A program made the position numbers and the translations under genes. Shown here one piece after another: positions 17,186 to 27,235 of a stretch of DNA of 37,139 nucleotides. The stretch covers positions 1 to 37,139 of the forward strand of contig JAFEEA010000016.1 of the NCBI GenBank assembly GCA_018241335.1. The letters are read 5' to 3'. The number at the start of each line of letters is the position of its first letter. Positions within the stretch are counted from its first letter, which is position 1. The DNA comes from Pseudomonadota bacterium (GTDB lineage: Bacteria; Pseudomonadota; Alphaproteobacteria; Caulobacterales; Caulobacteraceae). The notes beneath the pieces were generated by a model, which was given only the letters and a program-made list of their open reading frames with translations, was not told where the DNA came from and did not search any database.

Positions 17186-17429
17186 GCGGCCGTCGCGGCG
17201 CCTCGACGCTTGGCCGAATACGCCCTATCCGTTCCAGACAGAGGCTACCCCGGCCCCGGAGCGCAAAAATCTTCCAAACCAGGATGAACCGTTCACCGTA
17301 AACTACGGTGTTTAACGGGGGTCCAAACCGGGCGAAACTTCGGCGGAGGGGCAGATTTCACCCCCCGAGGTCCGCCAGACGGCGCGCCCCTCGCCCCGCC
17401 GGCTTCCCGACCCGCGGTCGCGGCTGGGT
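17186..17429. other. Intergenic region between P-II gene and metW
   Basis: A 244-bp stretch between convergent gene ends. I find no open frame with a credible ribosome site and no RNA gene. It holds one clear hairpin at 17294-17310 (listed separately) and is otherwise featureless GC-rich sequence. Confidence 0.6.
17294..17310. terminator. Short perfect hairpin between convergent genes
   Basis: CACCGTA (17294-17300) and TACGGTG (17304-17310) form a 7-bp stem around the loop AAC, followed by TTTAAC on the plus strand. It lies between the P-II gene and metW, so it could stop transcription from either side. The T-run is short, so it would be a weak intrinsic terminator. Confidence 0.4.
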
Positions 17430-18095
17430 CTATTCGAACAGGTCGGACTTCTGCGAGCCGACGCCGGGTCCCGGCGCGCCGTCCCGCCGGCTCAGCAGGA
17501 ACAGCGCCGCTTCCGAGCGCCAGTTCTCGATCGGCCGCGAGGGATCGATGGGCCGGGCCGGCCGGCCCTCCGACAGGCGCGCGGCCGCGTCGATGCGAAG
17601 GCCCAGGTCGTCGCACAGGGCAGTGAAGTCGCGCAGGGTGCAAAGGTGGATGTTCGGCGTCGACCACCAGGGCTCGGGCAGGGATCCGGTCATCGGCATC
17701 CGCCCGTGGGCCAGCAGGTCCAGGCGAACCCGCCAGTGGCCGAAGTTCGGCAGCGAGACGATGGCCTGGCCGCCGATCCGCATCAGTTCGCCCAGCACAT
17801 GGCGCGGATTGAGCACCGCCTGCAGGGTCTGCGACAGGATCACATAGTCGAAGGCCTGGGCCGGGAACGAATCCAGGTCCCGGTCGGCGTCGCCCTGCAC
17901 CACCGCCAGGCCGCGCGCCAGGCAGGCGGACACCCCTTCGGCGCTGATCTCGATGCCCCGGCCATCGACGCCCTTTTCCCGGGCCAGCAGGTCCAGCAGC
18001 TCACCCTCGCCGCAGCCCACGTCCAGCACCCGCGCGCCGGGACGGACCAGCCGCAGGATTTCCCTGAAGTCCTCGCGAACCGGAGCGGCCTTCAC
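17430..18095 (-). CDS. metW: Methionine biosynthesis protein MetW
   Basis: A 221-residue MetW protein, a methyltransferase-fold partner that activates the MetX acyltransferase in many proteobacteria. The SAM-fold motif is [15 protein letters not shown] (about 24-38). The MetW signature segments are [21 protein letters not shown] and [15 protein letters not shown]. The frame is open far upstream on the same strand, but the GTG at 18095 overlaps the metX stop (GTGA), giving coupled translation and the normal length. The last 20 residues ([16 protein letters not shown]) are a short tail. It should act in the cytoplasm together with MetX. Confidence 0.94.
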   Translation of the reverse strand: MKAAPVREDFREILRLVRPGARVLDVGCGEGELLDLLAREKGVDGRGIEISAEGVSACLARGLAVVQGDADRDLDSFPAQAFDYVILSQTLQAVLNPRHVLGELMRIGGQAIVSLPNFGHWRVRLDLLAHGRMPMTGSLPEPWWSTPNIHLCTLRDFTALCDDLGLRIDAAARLSEGRPARPIDPSRPIENWRSEAALFLLSRRDGAPGPGVGSQKSDLFE

Positions 18096-19261
18096 GTCAG
18101 GCCCCGCGCCTGGGCGGCCGAGTCCAGGAACCCGCGCAAGGCCTCGCGCAGCACCGGCTCCTCCAGGAAGAAGGCGTCGTGGCCCTTGTCGGTCTCGATC
18201 TCCACGAAACTGGTCCGCGCCCCCGCCGCGTTCAGCGCCCGCACGATCGCGCGGCTCTCCTCGGTGGGATAGAGCCAGTCCGAGGTGAAGGAAAAGACGC
18301 AGAAGCGCACCTCCCGCGCCCGCCGGAACGCCTGCGCCAGCACCCCGCCGTGGGCCGCCGCCAGGTCGAAGTAGTCCAGCGCCCGGGTGATGTAGAGGTA
18401 CGAGTTGGCGTCGAAGCGGTCGACGAAGGCCGCGCCCTGGTGGCGCAGATAGCTCTCCACCTGGAAGTCCGCGTCGAAGCCCCACGACAGGCCGTCGCGC
18501 TGCAGCTCGCGGCCGAACTTGCGCTGCAGGGCGGGCTCCGAGAGATAGGTGATGTGCGCGGCCATGCGCGCCACCGCCAGGCCCTTCTCCGGCCGCACGC
18601 CCGTCTCGGCGTAGTCGCCGCCGCGCCAGTCGGGGTCGGCCATGATCGCCTGGCGGCCGACCTCGTGGAAGGCGATGTTCTGGGCCGAGTGGCGCGGCGC
18701 CGCGGCGATGCACACCGCCGCGAACAGCTTCTCCGGATAGTCGGCCGCCCATTGCAGCACCTGCATGCCGCCCATGGAGCCGCCCACCGCCGCGAACAGG
18801 CGCTCGACGCCCAGGGCTTCGACCAGCATCACCTGGGCGCGCACCATGTCGGCGATGGTGATCACCGGGAAGGCCAGGCCATAGGTCTTGCCCGTGGCCG
18901 GGTTGGTCGAGGCCGGGCCGGTCGAGCCCATGCAGCCGCCGATCACGTTCGAGCAGATGATGAAGTAGCGGGCCGGGTCCAGCGGCAGGCCGGGGCCGAC
19001 CATCTTGTCCCACCAGCCGGGCTTGCCCGTCGTCGGGTGCGGCGAGGCCACGTGCTGGTCGCCGGTCAGGGCGTGGCAGATCAGCACGGCGTTGGACTTG
19101 TCGGCGTTGAGCTGGCCGTAGGTCTTGTAGGCGACCTCCAGCCCGTGCACCCGCGCCCCGGATTCCAGGCGCAGAACCGCCTCGGCGGGGAACCGCATGA
19201 TCCCCCCGCCCTCGGCGGCGCCGCTCGCGGCGCGGTCCTGGACGATGTCTCCGTCGCTCAT
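18092..19261 (-). CDS. metX: Homoserine O-acyltransferase MetX
   Basis: A 389-residue alpha/beta-hydrolase-fold enzyme that acylates L-homoserine, the first committed step of methionine synthesis. The nucleophile elbow is GGSMGG with S162; the acid lies in SDWLYP and the histidine in KGHDAFFL near the C-terminus. Long segments such as [14 protein letters not shown] and [18 protein letters not shown] match my memory of Caulobacter MetX closely. Whether the acyl donor is acetyl-CoA or succinyl-CoA cannot be settled by eye. The ATG at 19261, with AAGG upstream, is preferred over an in-frame TTG at 19279. It forms an operon with metW through a 4-nt overlap. Confidence 0.95.
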   Translation of the reverse strand: MSDGDIVQDRAASGAAEGGGIMRFPAEAVLRLESGARVHGLEVAYKTYGQLNADKSNAVLICHALTGDQHVASPHPTTGKPGWWDKMVGPGLPLDPARYFIICSNVIGGCMGSTGPASTNPATGKTYGLAFPVITIADMVRAQVMLVEALGVERLFAAVGGSMGGMQVLQWAADYPEKLFAAVCIAAAPRHSAQNIAFHEVGRQAIMADPDWRGGDYAETGVRPEKGLAVARMAAHITYLSEPALQRKFGRELQRDGLSWGFDADFQVESYLRHQGAAFVDRFDANSYLYITRALDYFDLAAAHGGVLAQAFRRAREVRFCVFSFTSDWLYPTEESRAIVRALNAAGARTSFVEIETDKGHDAFFLEEPVLREALRGFLDSAAQARGLT

Positions 19262-19361
19262 GCCGCCTTGGATCGCCAAAGCTTCCCCCCTGTCAACTGT
19301 CGCGACCGGTTTGAGCCGTCGCGGGGACCGGCTATGACGAGGCGCGGGGAGAGCTTTGTCG

Positions 19362-19871
19362 ATGCGCCGTTTGATTCTGTTCCGTCACGCCAAGGCCGAG
19401 CCGCGCGCCAAGGGCCAGGATGACGCCGACCGCCCGCTGGCCCAGCGCGGCCGCGAGGACGCGGCCCTGATCGCCGGCGTCCTGGCGCGCGAGAAGCTGG
19501 TTCCCGACCTCGCCCTGGTGTCCAGCGCCAGGCGCACCCTGCAGACGTGGGACTGCGTGAAGCCGACCTTCCCCGGCGCGCGCCTGGAGCCGCTGGACGC
19601 GCTCTACAACGCCAGCGCCGAGGAGATCCTGGCCGAGGCCCAGGCCTTCGCCGACGAGGCCGACACGGTGATGGTCATCGGCCACAATCCCGGCCTGCAC
19701 GAGCTGGCCATCCTCTTGCTGGAAGAGGGCGGCGCGCCCGGCTGGCAGGTTGAGAAGATGGACGCCCGCTTTCCCACCTCCACGGCCGCCGCCTTCCTGA
19801 TCGACCCGGCCGGCCGCGCCTCGTTCGACGGCCTGTTCCTGGCCTCCGAGCACGGCGGCGAGGGCGAATAG
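19362..19871 (+). CDS. sixA: SixA-type histidine phosphatase
   Basis: A 169-residue member of the phosphoglycerate-mutase-like histidine phosphatase superfamily. The phosphoacceptor histidine is in [10 protein letters not shown] at the N-terminus, and the second catalytic histidine in [11 protein letters not shown]. Small size fits SixA, which in E. coli dephosphorylates phosphohistidine on signalling or PTS proteins; the target here is unknown. The ATG at 19362 is preferred, with GGGGAGAG about 10 nt upstream; an in-frame TTG lies 6 nt earlier. It begins a plus-strand run of five close genes and is divergent from metX. Confidence 0.88.
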   Translation: MRRLILFRHAKAEPRAKGQDDADRPLAQRGREDAALIAGVLAREKLVPDLALVSSARRTLQTWDCVKPTFPGARLEPLDALYNASAEEILAEAQAFADEADTVMVIGHNPGLHELAILLLEEGGAPGWQVEKMDARFPTSTAAAFLIDPAGRASFDGLFLASEHGGEGE

Positions 19872-19883
19872 CCGGACGGCCCC

Positions 19884-20228
19884 ATGACCCGCATCTACAA
19901 GATCCTGCCCCGCGCCGAATGGGAGGCCGCCCAGGCGGCCGGCGAGTTCCGCGGCTCGGCCGTGGACCTGGCCGACGGCTTCATCCACTTCTCCGCCGCC
20001 GACCAGGCGCGCGAGACCGCCCGCCGCTATTTCGCTGGCCAGGCGGATCTCTACGTCCTGGTCGCCGAGGCCGAGGCCCTGGGGCCGGCCCTGAAGTGGG
20101 AACCCTCGCGCGGCGGCGCCCTGTTCCCGCATCTCTTCGCGCCCCTGCCCTGCGCCCAGGTGATCGAGGCGCGGCCCGCGCCGCTGGGGGCCGACGGCCT
20201 GCCCGACCTGGGCGAGCTGGTCCCGTGA
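19884..20228 (+). CDS. DUF952 family protein
   Basis: A 114-residue cytoplasmic protein beginning MTRIYKILPRAEW. Family features are DGFIHFSAADQARETARRYF in the first half and LKWEPSRGGALFPHLFAPLP in the second, both typical of DUF952. The fold resembles glutathione S-transferase-like or ADP-ribosyl-binding small domains in some annotations, but no activity is established. It starts 12 bp after sixA and ends 10 bp before pyrD, so it is very probably in the same operon. Confidence 0.88.
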   Translation: MTRIYKILPRAEWEAAQAAGEFRGSAVDLADGFIHFSAADQARETARRYFAGQADLYVLVAEAEALGPALKWEPSRGGALFPHLFAPLPCAQVIEARPAPLGADGLPDLGELVP

Positions 20229-20238
20229 GGGGCGCGGC

Positions 20239-21291
20239 ATGAGCGGCCTGCACGGCCTCGCCACCCACGCCCTGCGCCTTGCCGATCCGGAAGACGCGCA
20301 CGGCCTCGCCATCACCGGCCTGAAGCTGGGCCTGGGGCCGCGCCGCCCAGCCCACGACCCCGTTCTCGCCACCACCCTGGCGGGTCTCGCCCTGCCCAAC
20401 GCCGTCGGCCTGGCCCCCGGCTTCGACAAGAACGCCGAGGTGGGCGACGCCATGCTGGCCGCCGGCTTCGGCTGGGTCGAGTGCGGCACGGTCACGCCCC
20501 TGCCCCAGGCCGGCAATCCCCGGCCCCGCCTGTTCCGCCTGACCGAGGACCGGGCGGTGATCAACCGCATGGGCTTCAACAATCAGGGGCTCGAGGCCTT
20601 CGCCGGCCGCCTGGCCGCCCGCCGCCGGCGCGGAGTCCTGGGCGCCAACATCGGCGCCAACAAGGACGCCGCCGACCGCATCGCCGACTATGTCACGGGC
20701 CTGAAGCGCCTCTGGGGCCTCTGCGACTACTTCACCCTCAACATCTCCTCGCCCAACACCCCGGGCCTTCGCGCCCTGCAGACCCGCGCCGCCCTGGACG
20801 AGCTGCTGGGCCGCGTCGGCGAGGCGCGCCGCGCCCTGGCGGCCGAAGGGGCGAACACGCCGGTGTTCCTGAAGGTCGCGCCCGACCTGGAGGACGGCGA
20901 GGCCGAGGCCATCACCGAGGCGGCCATCGCCCACGGCCTCGACGCCATCATCGTCTCCAACACCACCCTGGCACGGCCGGACAGCCTGCGCTCGGCCCGG
21001 CGCGGCGAGGCCGGCGGCCTCTCCGGCGCGCCGCTGATGGCGCCCTCCACCCGGGTGCTGGCGACCTTCCACCAGGCCGCGGCGGGGCGCATCGCCCTGG
21101 TCGGGGTCGGCGGGATCGCCAGCGGCGCCGACGCCTACGCCAAGATCCGCGCCGGCGCGGCGGCTGTGCAGCTCTACTCCGCCCTGGTCTTCGAGGGGCC
21201 TGGCCTGGTCGCCGACATCCGCCGCGACCTCGCCGCGCGCCTGAAGGCCGACGGCTTTCGCACTCTCGCCGAGGCGGTCGGCGCGCGATGA
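20239..21291 (+). CDS. pyrD: Dihydroorotate dehydrogenase (quinone), class 2
   Basis: A 350-residue flavoenzyme that oxidises dihydroorotate to orotate with quinone as acceptor at the inner membrane. An N-terminal amphipathic region (about 1-40) fits the membrane-docking part of class 2 enzymes. Landmarks are GLAPGFDKNAE, INRMGFNNQGLEAF, the catalytic-serine loop NISSPNTPGLRALQ, IIVSNTTLARP and VGVGGIASGADAYAKI with the FMN phosphate site. A GAGGGGCG ribosome site precedes the ATG. The stop overlaps the next start by 4 nt (ATGA). Length is normal. Confidence 0.96.
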   Translation: MSGLHGLATHALRLADPEDAHGLAITGLKLGLGPRRPAHDPVLATTLAGLALPNAVGLAPGFDKNAEVGDAMLAAGFGWVECGTVTPLPQAGNPRPRLFRLTEDRAVINRMGFNNQGLEAFAGRLAARRRRGVLGANIGANKDAADRIADYVTGLKRLWGLCDYFTLNISSPNTPGLRALQTRAALDELLGRVGEARRALAAEGANTPVFLKVAPDLEDGEAEAITEAAIAHGLDAIIVSNTTLARPDSLRSARRGEAGGLSGAPLMAPSTRVLATFHQAAAGRIALVGVGGIASGADAYAKIRAGAAAVQLYSALVFEGPGLVADIRRDLAARLKADGFRTLAEAVGAR

Positions 21292-21992
21292 CCCTGGGGA
21301 CCGCCGTCCGCCGCTATGGCCTGATCGCCCTGGTGCTGGGCCTGCTCGTCGCGGCCATCGCCTCCGGCGCCTGGCGCCATCTCAGCCTTGGCGACCTCGC
21401 CGCCCACCGGGTGATGCTGACCCAGATGGTCCGCGCCCACCCGATCCTCAGCCTGCTGGTCTATGTGGGCGTCTACACCGCCGTGGTGGTGGCCTGCATC
21501 CCAGGGCCCGGCGCGCTCTCCACCGCCGGCGGCTTCCTGTTCGGGACCCTGCTGGGCGGCTTCGCGGCCCTGGCGGCCTGCACCCTGGGCTCGATCATCG
21601 TCTTCCTGGCCTGCCGCACCGCGTTCGGGAGCTGGGCCACCGAAAAGGCCGGCCCTGTCGTGCAACGCATCGAGCAGGGCTTTTCCAGCAACGCCTTTTC
21701 CTACCTTCTGACCCTGCGCCTGATCCCGGTGATGCCCTTCTTCGCCACCAACGTCGCCGCCGGCCTTTCGCGCGTGCGCCTGTCGGCCCTGGTGGGCGCG
21801 ACCCTGCTGGGCACCTCGCCGATCTGCTTCATCCTGGCGGGCCTGGGCTCCGGTCTGGGACGCCTGTTTGACTCGGGCGCCAGCATCGACGCCAGCCTGC
21901 TGGAACAGCCGCGGATCATCCTGCCGCTGGCGGGCCTCGCCCTGATGTCCGCCGCCCCGATCGCCTGGCGACTTTGGCGGCGGCGGCGTTGA
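21288..21992 (+). CDS. TVP38/TMEM64 family (VTT domain) membrane protein
   Basis: A 234-residue integral membrane protein with about six hydrophobic segments (about 9-28, 50-70, 77-105, 135-165, 170-190, 205-225). The VTT/SNARE-associated core includes PGPGALSTAGGFLFGTLLGG and the later LRLIPVMPFFATNVAAGLSRV with the conserved R...P pattern. DedA/TVP38 proteins are probably lipid scramblases or transporters. It starts inside the pyrD stop codon (ATGA overlap), so it is translationally coupled. The frame is open further upstream only because it reads across pyrD in another phase. Confidence 0.9.
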   Translation: MTLGTAVRRYGLIALVLGLLVAAIASGAWRHLSLGDLAAHRVMLTQMVRAHPILSLLVYVGVYTAVVVACIPGPGALSTAGGFLFGTLLGGFAALAACTLGSIIVFLACRTAFGSWATEKAGPVVQRIEQGFSSNAFSYLLTLRLIPVMPFFATNVAAGLSRVRLSALVGATLLGTSPICFILAGLGSGLGRLFDSGASIDASLLEQPRIILPLAGLALMSAAPIAWRLWRRRR

Positions 21993-22054
21993 TCGGACTC
22001 GCCGCGACGGTGCGCTTCATTGCCCCGGCGCGGCGAGTGAAGTAACGGCATTCC

Positions 22055-23554
22055 ATGGCGGACGACGCGTCCCTGCCCGAGCCCCGATCGCCAGGCGAGC
22101 GCCGATTCCTCAGGCTCGGCGGCCTGTCGTCGCGCCTGCTGCTCCTGACGGTGCTGATCGTCGTGGTCGCCAACGTCATGATCCTGCCGCCGAACCTGGC
22201 CGCCTATCAGGAACAGTGGCTGCTGGACCGGTTGCGCGCCGCCGAACTGGCCTCCCGCGTCGCCGACGCCGCCCCCAACGGCCAGGTCACCGAGCACCTG
22301 TCGCAACAGCTGCTGGAACAGGCCGAGGTGGTCTCCGTGGCCATCCAGGCCGACGGCAACCGCCGCCTGGTCCTGCAGGCGCCCAAGCTGGCGCGCACGC
22401 CCTACCTGATTGACCTGCGCGAGAACAACCCGCTGACCTCCCTGGCCGGGCCGATACAGACCCTGCTGGGCGGCGGCCAGCGCATGGTGCGGGTGATCGC
22501 CCGGCCGCGCTATGTGCCCGGCGAGTTCGTCGAGATCGTCGCCCCGGACGCGCCCTTGAGGAAGGAGCTGCTGGCCCAGCTCGGCCGCCTGCTGGGCATC
22601 GCCGCCTTCACCTCCCTGATGGCGGGGGCGGTGGTGTTCTTTTCGCTGAACTACCTGCTGGTGGCGCCCATGCAGCGGATCACCCGCTCCATGCAGCGCT
22701 TTCGCGCCAACCCTGAGGATCCCGAGGCCCACATCCCGCCCTCGGGCCGCAACGACGAGATCGGGGTGGCCGAGGCCGAGCTCGACCGCATGCAGGCCGA
22801 CCTACGGGCCGCCCTGGCCTCCCGCGCACGCCTGGCCGCCCTTGGCGAGGCGGTGGCCAAGATCAACCACGACCTGCGCAACATGCTGACCAGCGCCCAG
22901 ATCGCCTCGGAGCGCCTCGCCCAGTCCGGCGACCCCAAGGTCGCCCAGGCCCTGCCGCGCCTGGAGCGGGCCCTGGACCGGGCCATCCTTCTGGCCTCCA
23001 ACGTGCTGGCCTTCGGCAAGAGCGAGGAGCCCGCCCCCGACAAGCGGGCCACGCCCCTGCGCCCGGCGCTCGAGGCGGCGGCCGAGGACGCGCGCCTGTC
23101 GCGGCAGGCCGTCAGGCTGGAGATCGAGGCCCCCACGGGCGCCCAGGTCGACGCCGACCCCGAACAGCTTCACCGCATCCTGGTCAACCTGTTCCGCAAC
23201 GCCCGCGAGGCCATCGACGGCGTCGAAGGGCGCGGCGGCGTGGGCGCCATCCACGTTTCCCTGACCCAGGCCGAAGGCCAGAGCCTGATCCGCCTTACCG
23301 ACGACGGCCCGGGCCTGCCCGAACGGGCCCTGGCCAACCTCTTCCAGCCCTTCGCGGGCTCGACCCGGCGCGGTGGCGCGGGGCTGGGCCTGGCCATCGC
23401 CAAGGAACTGAGCCAGGGCCACGGCGGCGACCTCACCCTGGTCCAGACCAGCGAGGCCGGCACGACCTTCGAGATTCGCCTGCCCGGCGCCCCCGAGCCC
23501 CTCCTGCCCCGCCGCCGCCGGCCCGCCGCGAGCGAGGGCGCGGCCGAAGGCTGA
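22055..23554 (+). CDS. Orphan sensor histidine kinase
   Basis: A 499-residue membrane kinase with two membrane helices (about 27-48 and 177-203) enclosing a periplasmic sensor of about 130 residues with no recognised fold. A HAMP linker follows (about 200-250), then a HisKA domain with H272 in AKINHDLRNML and an ATPase domain: N-box NLFRNAREAI, G1 DDGPGLP, G2 GGAGLGLAIAKEL. The C-terminus has an Arg-rich cluster (PRRRRPAASE) after the fold. No response regulator gene is adjacent, so the partner is elsewhere. It lies 62 bp after the TVP38 gene and may belong to that transcription unit. Confidence 0.92.
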   Translation: MADDASLPEPRSPGERRFLRLGGLSSRLLLLTVLIVVVANVMILPPNLAAYQEQWLLDRLRAAELASRVADAAPNGQVTEHLSQQLLEQAEVVSVAIQADGNRRLVLQAPKLARTPYLIDLRENNPLTSLAGPIQTLLGGGQRMVRVIARPRYVPGEFVEIVAPDAPLRKELLAQLGRLLGIAAFTSLMAGAVVFFSLNYLLVAPMQRITRSMQRFRANPEDPEAHIPPSGRNDEIGVAEAELDRMQADLRAALASRARLAALGEAVAKINHDLRNMLTSAQIASERLAQSGDPKVAQALPRLERALDRAILLASNVLAFGKSEEPAPDKRATPLRPALEAAAEDARLSRQAVRLEIEAPTGAQVDADPEQLHRILVNLFRNAREAIDGVEGRGGVGAIHVSLTQAEGQSLIRLTDDGPGLPERALANLFQPFAGSTRRGGAGLGLAIAKELSQGHGGDLTLVQTSEAGTTFEIRLPGAPEPLLPRRRRPAASEGAAEG

Positions 23555-23593
23555 ACTGTCGGGACTGAGCCGGCGGCGCCGCCCGGCCCGTCC

Positions 23594-24382
23594 TCACCGC
23601 GAACTGACGGTCCGCAGGATACGCCGGGACGAAGGCCGGCCGGCGATTCCCTGTTTGGGGGCCACCATGATCGTCAGCACCCCGCCCTGCAGGGCCGCGG
23701 ACGGCCTGGCGCCTTCCACGAACGCGATCTTGCCCACCCGTGAGAGGAACTGGCGGCCATCCGGCTGCGACGACATGGACACGAAGGCCTCGACGGTGAT
23801 CACGGCGGCGTCGGCGATCAGGGCGTCCGAATAGGCGTCGGCGTCGGGCGCCTCGAACTCCACCAGGTGCTGGGCCGCGCGGGTCGCCCGCACGCTGGCC
23901 TGGAACAGGCGCTGATAGAGCACCACCGGCCCCAGGGTCGGCATCCGCAGCGGCGCGGTCGGCCCGATCAGGGCGGCGGCCGAGCCGCCCGGCCGCTTGG
24001 CGGTGAACACCGTCATGCCGCCCAGCCGCGTCGCCCGCAGCACCGTCTCGCCCATGTCGTTCTTGTAGATGATGTCGCCGCGCGGCCCGCGCGCCTGGGT
24101 CAGGACCCAGATTTCCGGGCTGTCATCGAACTTCAACAGGGGGCGCGAGGTGCTGCGGTCCAGCACGAACACCCCGCCCTCGTCGATCAGGTAGCGCGCG
24201 ACAAGGGGCGAGGCGCCGGCGCGGCCCTCGTCCATGTGCTCCAGCCCGAGGGCGTTGCGCAGCGTGTCGTGGCCCGCGAAGGCCGGGGACCCGAATCCAA
24301 ACAGGATCGCCGCGGCGAACGCCACGGCGATGGCAATCCTGCCATTCAGGGCCCAACGTTTCGGCGCCATTACACGGTGCAT
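23594..24382 (-). CDS. Exported protein of unknown function, possibly DUF4908
   Basis: A 262-residue protein with an N-terminal signal peptide (hydrophobic about 16-36, ending SPAFA-GHD). The body contains alternating strands (YLIDEGGVFVLDRS, PEIWVLTQARGPRGDIIYKND, GGMTVFTAKRPGGSAAALIG) and a helical part (LYQRLFQASVRATRAAQHLVEFEA). From memory this resembles the DUF4908 family found in Caulobacterales, but I cannot verify it. It should be periplasmic. The ATG at 24382 is used; a second ATG at 24370 is equally possible. It lies downstream of phaB on the same strand, 39 bp away, though no functional link is evident. Confidence 0.65.
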   Translation of the reverse strand: MHRVMAPKRWALNGRIAIAVAFAAAILFGFGSPAFAGHDTLRNALGLEHMDEGRAGASPLVARYLIDEGGVFVLDRSTSRPLLKFDDSPEIWVLTQARGPRGDIIYKNDMGETVLRATRLGGMTVFTAKRPGGSAAALIGPTAPLRMPTLGPVVLYQRLFQASVRATRAAQHLVEFEAPDADAYSDALIADAAVITVEAFVSMSSQPDGRQFLSRVGKIAFVEGARPSAALQGGVLTIMVAPKQGIAGRPSSRRILRTVSSR

Positions 24383-24421
24383 GCCCTTCGATCAGGGCGG
24401 TTTTTGGACGGGTCGTAAACC

Positions 24422-25147
<726 letters not shown>

Positions 25148-25230
25148 GCCTTGCGTTCTCCCTGGCCCGCCGCTTCGGCTCTGGCCCTATCGTTGACGAC
25201 CGCGAGCGTTCACCCCGTGCGGGAGGAGGC

Positions 25231-26406
25231 TCAGAGCTTCTCCACGCACATGGCCACGCCCATGCCGCCACCCACGCACAGGGTGGCCAGGCCCTTCTTG
25301 GCGTCGGTGCGGCCCATCTCGTGCAGCAGGGTGGTCAGGATGCGCGCGCCCGAGGCGCCGATCGGGTGGCCGATGGCGATGGCCCCGCCGTTGACGTTGA
25401 CCTTGGCCGGGTCGAGGCCCAGCTCGCGCACCACGCTCAGCGACTGGGCGGCGAAGGCCTCGTTGCTCTCGATCAGGTCCAGGTCGGCGATCTTCCAGCC
25501 GGCCTTCTCCAGCGCCTTCTTGGAGGCCGGGATCGGGCCGGTGCCCATGATCTCAGGATCGACGCCGGCGTGCGCCCAGGACGCGATGCGGGCCATCGGC
25601 TTGAGGCCCCGCTTCTTGGCCTCGTCGGCGGTCATCAGCACCAGGGCGGCCGCGCCGTCATTGAGGCCCGAGGCGTTGGCGGCTGTGACGCTGCCGTCCT
25701 TGGTGAAGGCGGGACGCAGGCCCGAGATGGACTCCAGCGTCACGCCATGGCGGATGAACTCGTCCTGGTCGACCACCGTGTCGCCCTTGCGGCCCTTGAT
25801 GGTCACCGGCGCGATCTCGCCGGCGAAGCGGCCGCTCTTCTGGGCCGCCTCGGCCTTGTTCTGCGAGGCGACGGCGAACTTGTCCTGGTCCTCGCGGGTG
25901 ATCTGCCAGCGGGCGGCGATGTTCTCGGCGGTCTGACCCATGTGGTAGCCGTGGAAGGCGTCCCACAGCCCGTCCTTGATCATGGTGTCGACGAAGCCCA
26001 GGTCGCCCATCTTCTGGCCGTTGCGCAGATTGGCCGCGTGCGGCGACTGGCTCATGCTCTCCTGGCCGCCGGCGACCACGATCTCGGCGTCGCCCTGGGC
26101 GATCTGCTGGGCCGCCAGGGCCACGGCGCGCAGGCCCGAGCCGCAGAGCTGGTTCAGGCTCCAGGCCGGGCTCTCCACCGGGATGCCGGCGTTGACCGAG
26201 GCCTGGCGGGCGGGGCCCTGGCCGGCGCCGGCCTGCAGCACCTGGCCCATGATCACTTCCTGCACGTCCGAGGGCTGGATGCCCGCCCGTTCGACCGCCG
26301 CCTGGATGGCGATCTTGCCCAGCTCATGGGCGGGCAGGCTGGAGAGGGCGCCGTTGAACGAGCCCACGGGGGTGCGGGCGGCGGAGACGATGACGATGTC
26401 GCTCAT
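25231..26406 (-). CDS. phaA: Acetyl-CoA C-acetyltransferase (beta-ketothiolase) PhaA
   Basis: A 391-residue thiolase that condenses two acetyl-CoA to acetoacetyl-CoA, the first PHB step, and can also run in the degradative direction. The nucleophile is C88 in [12 protein letters not shown]; the catalytic His is in [19 protein letters not shown] (a 19-residue thiolase signature), and the second Cys is about C377 in CVGGGMG. Length is exactly typical of biosynthetic thiolases. The upstream 195-bp region is shared with the divergent phaR and holds a TGC-rich motif. PHB synthase (phaC) is not in this window. Confidence 0.96.
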   Translation of the reverse strand: MSDIVIVSAARTPVGSFNGALSSLPAHELGKIAIQAAVERAGIQPSDVQEVIMGQVLQAGAGQGPARQASVNAGIPVESPAWSLNQLCGSGLRAVALAAQQIAQGDAEIVVAGGQESMSQSPHAANLRNGQKMGDLGFVDTMIKDGLWDAFHGYHMGQTAENIAARWQITREDQDKFAVASQNKAEAAQKSGRFAGEIAPVTIKGRKGDTVVDQDEFIRHGVTLESISGLRPAFTKDGSVTAANASGLNDGAAALVLMTADEAKKRGLKPMARIASWAHAGVDPEIMGTGPIPASKKALEKAGWKIADLDLIESNEAFAAQSLSVVRELGLDPAKVNVNGGAIAIGHPIGASGARILTTLLHEMGRTDAKKGLATLCVGGGMGVAMCVEKL

Positions 26407-26555
26407 GGTGCGTCTTCCTGACGAGAATGGTTTCCCGGCCCAGAAAGCACATTCCCGCCGCGCTCGTCACGCATAGGATTGATGACAGGGCGGCATGAGC
26501 TCCCCGAACCGGCGAATGCCACAAGCCGCACTGGCGCTGCCCATTTGCATCCGCG

Positions 26556-26567
26556 ATACTGCAGTGC
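26556..26567. promoter_or_regulatory. Candidate PhaR operator in the phaA/phaR intergenic region
   Basis: ATACTGCAGTGC at 26556-26567 reads GCACTGCAGTAT on the other strand. It nearly repeats GCACTGCAGCAT found in the bdhA leader at 32815-32826 (11 of 12 identical). A TTTGCAT sits at 26544-26550 and ATTGC at 26571-26575, so the region is rich in TGC/GCA. PhaR proteins of Rhodobacter and Paracoccus are known to bind TGC-rich sites. The site is 35 nt before the phaR ATG, suitable for autoregulation. Confidence 0.45.
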
Positions 26568-26601
26568 GAAATTGCCCCCGAACGGGGGGCCGGGAAACGA
26601 A

Positions 26602-27231
26602 ATGGCGAATGAGTCTGAAGCGGGCGCGCCCCACGGCGCAGACCGCGTGGTGATCCAGAAGTACGCGAACCGGCGGCTCTACAACAAGGCCACCAGCACC
26701 TACATCACGCTCGACGACCTCTCGACCATGGTCAAGGAGGGCGTCGACTTCGTCGTCTATGACGCCAAGACCGGCGAGGACATCACCCGCAAGGTCCTGA
26801 CCCAGATCATCTTCGAAGAGGAAAGCCGCGGCCAGAACCTGCTGCCGATCCAGTTCCTGCGCCAGCTGATCCGCTTCTACGGCGACCAGATGCAGGCCTT
26901 CCTGCCCAGCTACCTGGAACTCTCGCTCGACAGCTTCATCCGCCAGCAGCAACAGCTGCGCAGCCAGTTCGCCAACATCACCCCGCCGGGCATGGCCGGC
27001 TACGAGGAACAGATCCGCCAGAACCTGGCCCTGTTCGACCGGGCCATGAAGATGTTCTCCCCCTTCGCCTATCGGGCCGAGGAGGGCGCGCCCGCGGCCC
27101 CGGCTTCGGCGCCGGCCGCCAAGCCGGCCGAGGCCGAACCCGCCAAGGGCGACGCGGAATCCCTGGCCGAGCTGCGCCGCCAGATGGAAGCCATGCAGCA
27201 ACAGCTCGCCGCCCTGGCGTCGAAGTCCTGA
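26602..27231 (+). CDS. phaR: PHB synthesis repressor / accumulation regulator PhaR
   Basis: A 209-residue regulator with the PHB_acc_N DNA-binding domain at about 14-75 (VIQKYANRRLYNKATSTYI, then LDDLSTMVKEG). PHB_acc repeats follow at about 80-160 (QIIFEEESRGQNLLPIQFLR, IRFYGDQMQAFLPSYLE). The end is an Ala/Pro linker and a helical, Gln-rich tail (MEAMQQQLAALASKS) suited to coiled-coil contacts. PhaR binds PHB granules and DNA, repressing phasin and PHB genes until polymer is present. The ATG at 26602 is chosen over a longer frame to 26479, because the domain starts there and the longer version would cover the regulatory region. It is divergent from phaA. Confidence 0.93.
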   Translation: MANESEAGAPHGADRVVIQKYANRRLYNKATSTYITLDDLSTMVKEGVDFVVYDAKTGEDITRKVLTQIIFEEESRGQNLLPIQFLRQLIRFYGDQMQAFLPSYLELSLDSFIRQQQQLRSQFANITPPGMAGYEEQIRQNLALFDRAMKMFSPFAYRAEEGAPAAPASAPAAKPAEAEPAKGDAESLAELRRQMEAMQQQLAALASKS

Positions 27232-27235
27232 CGCC

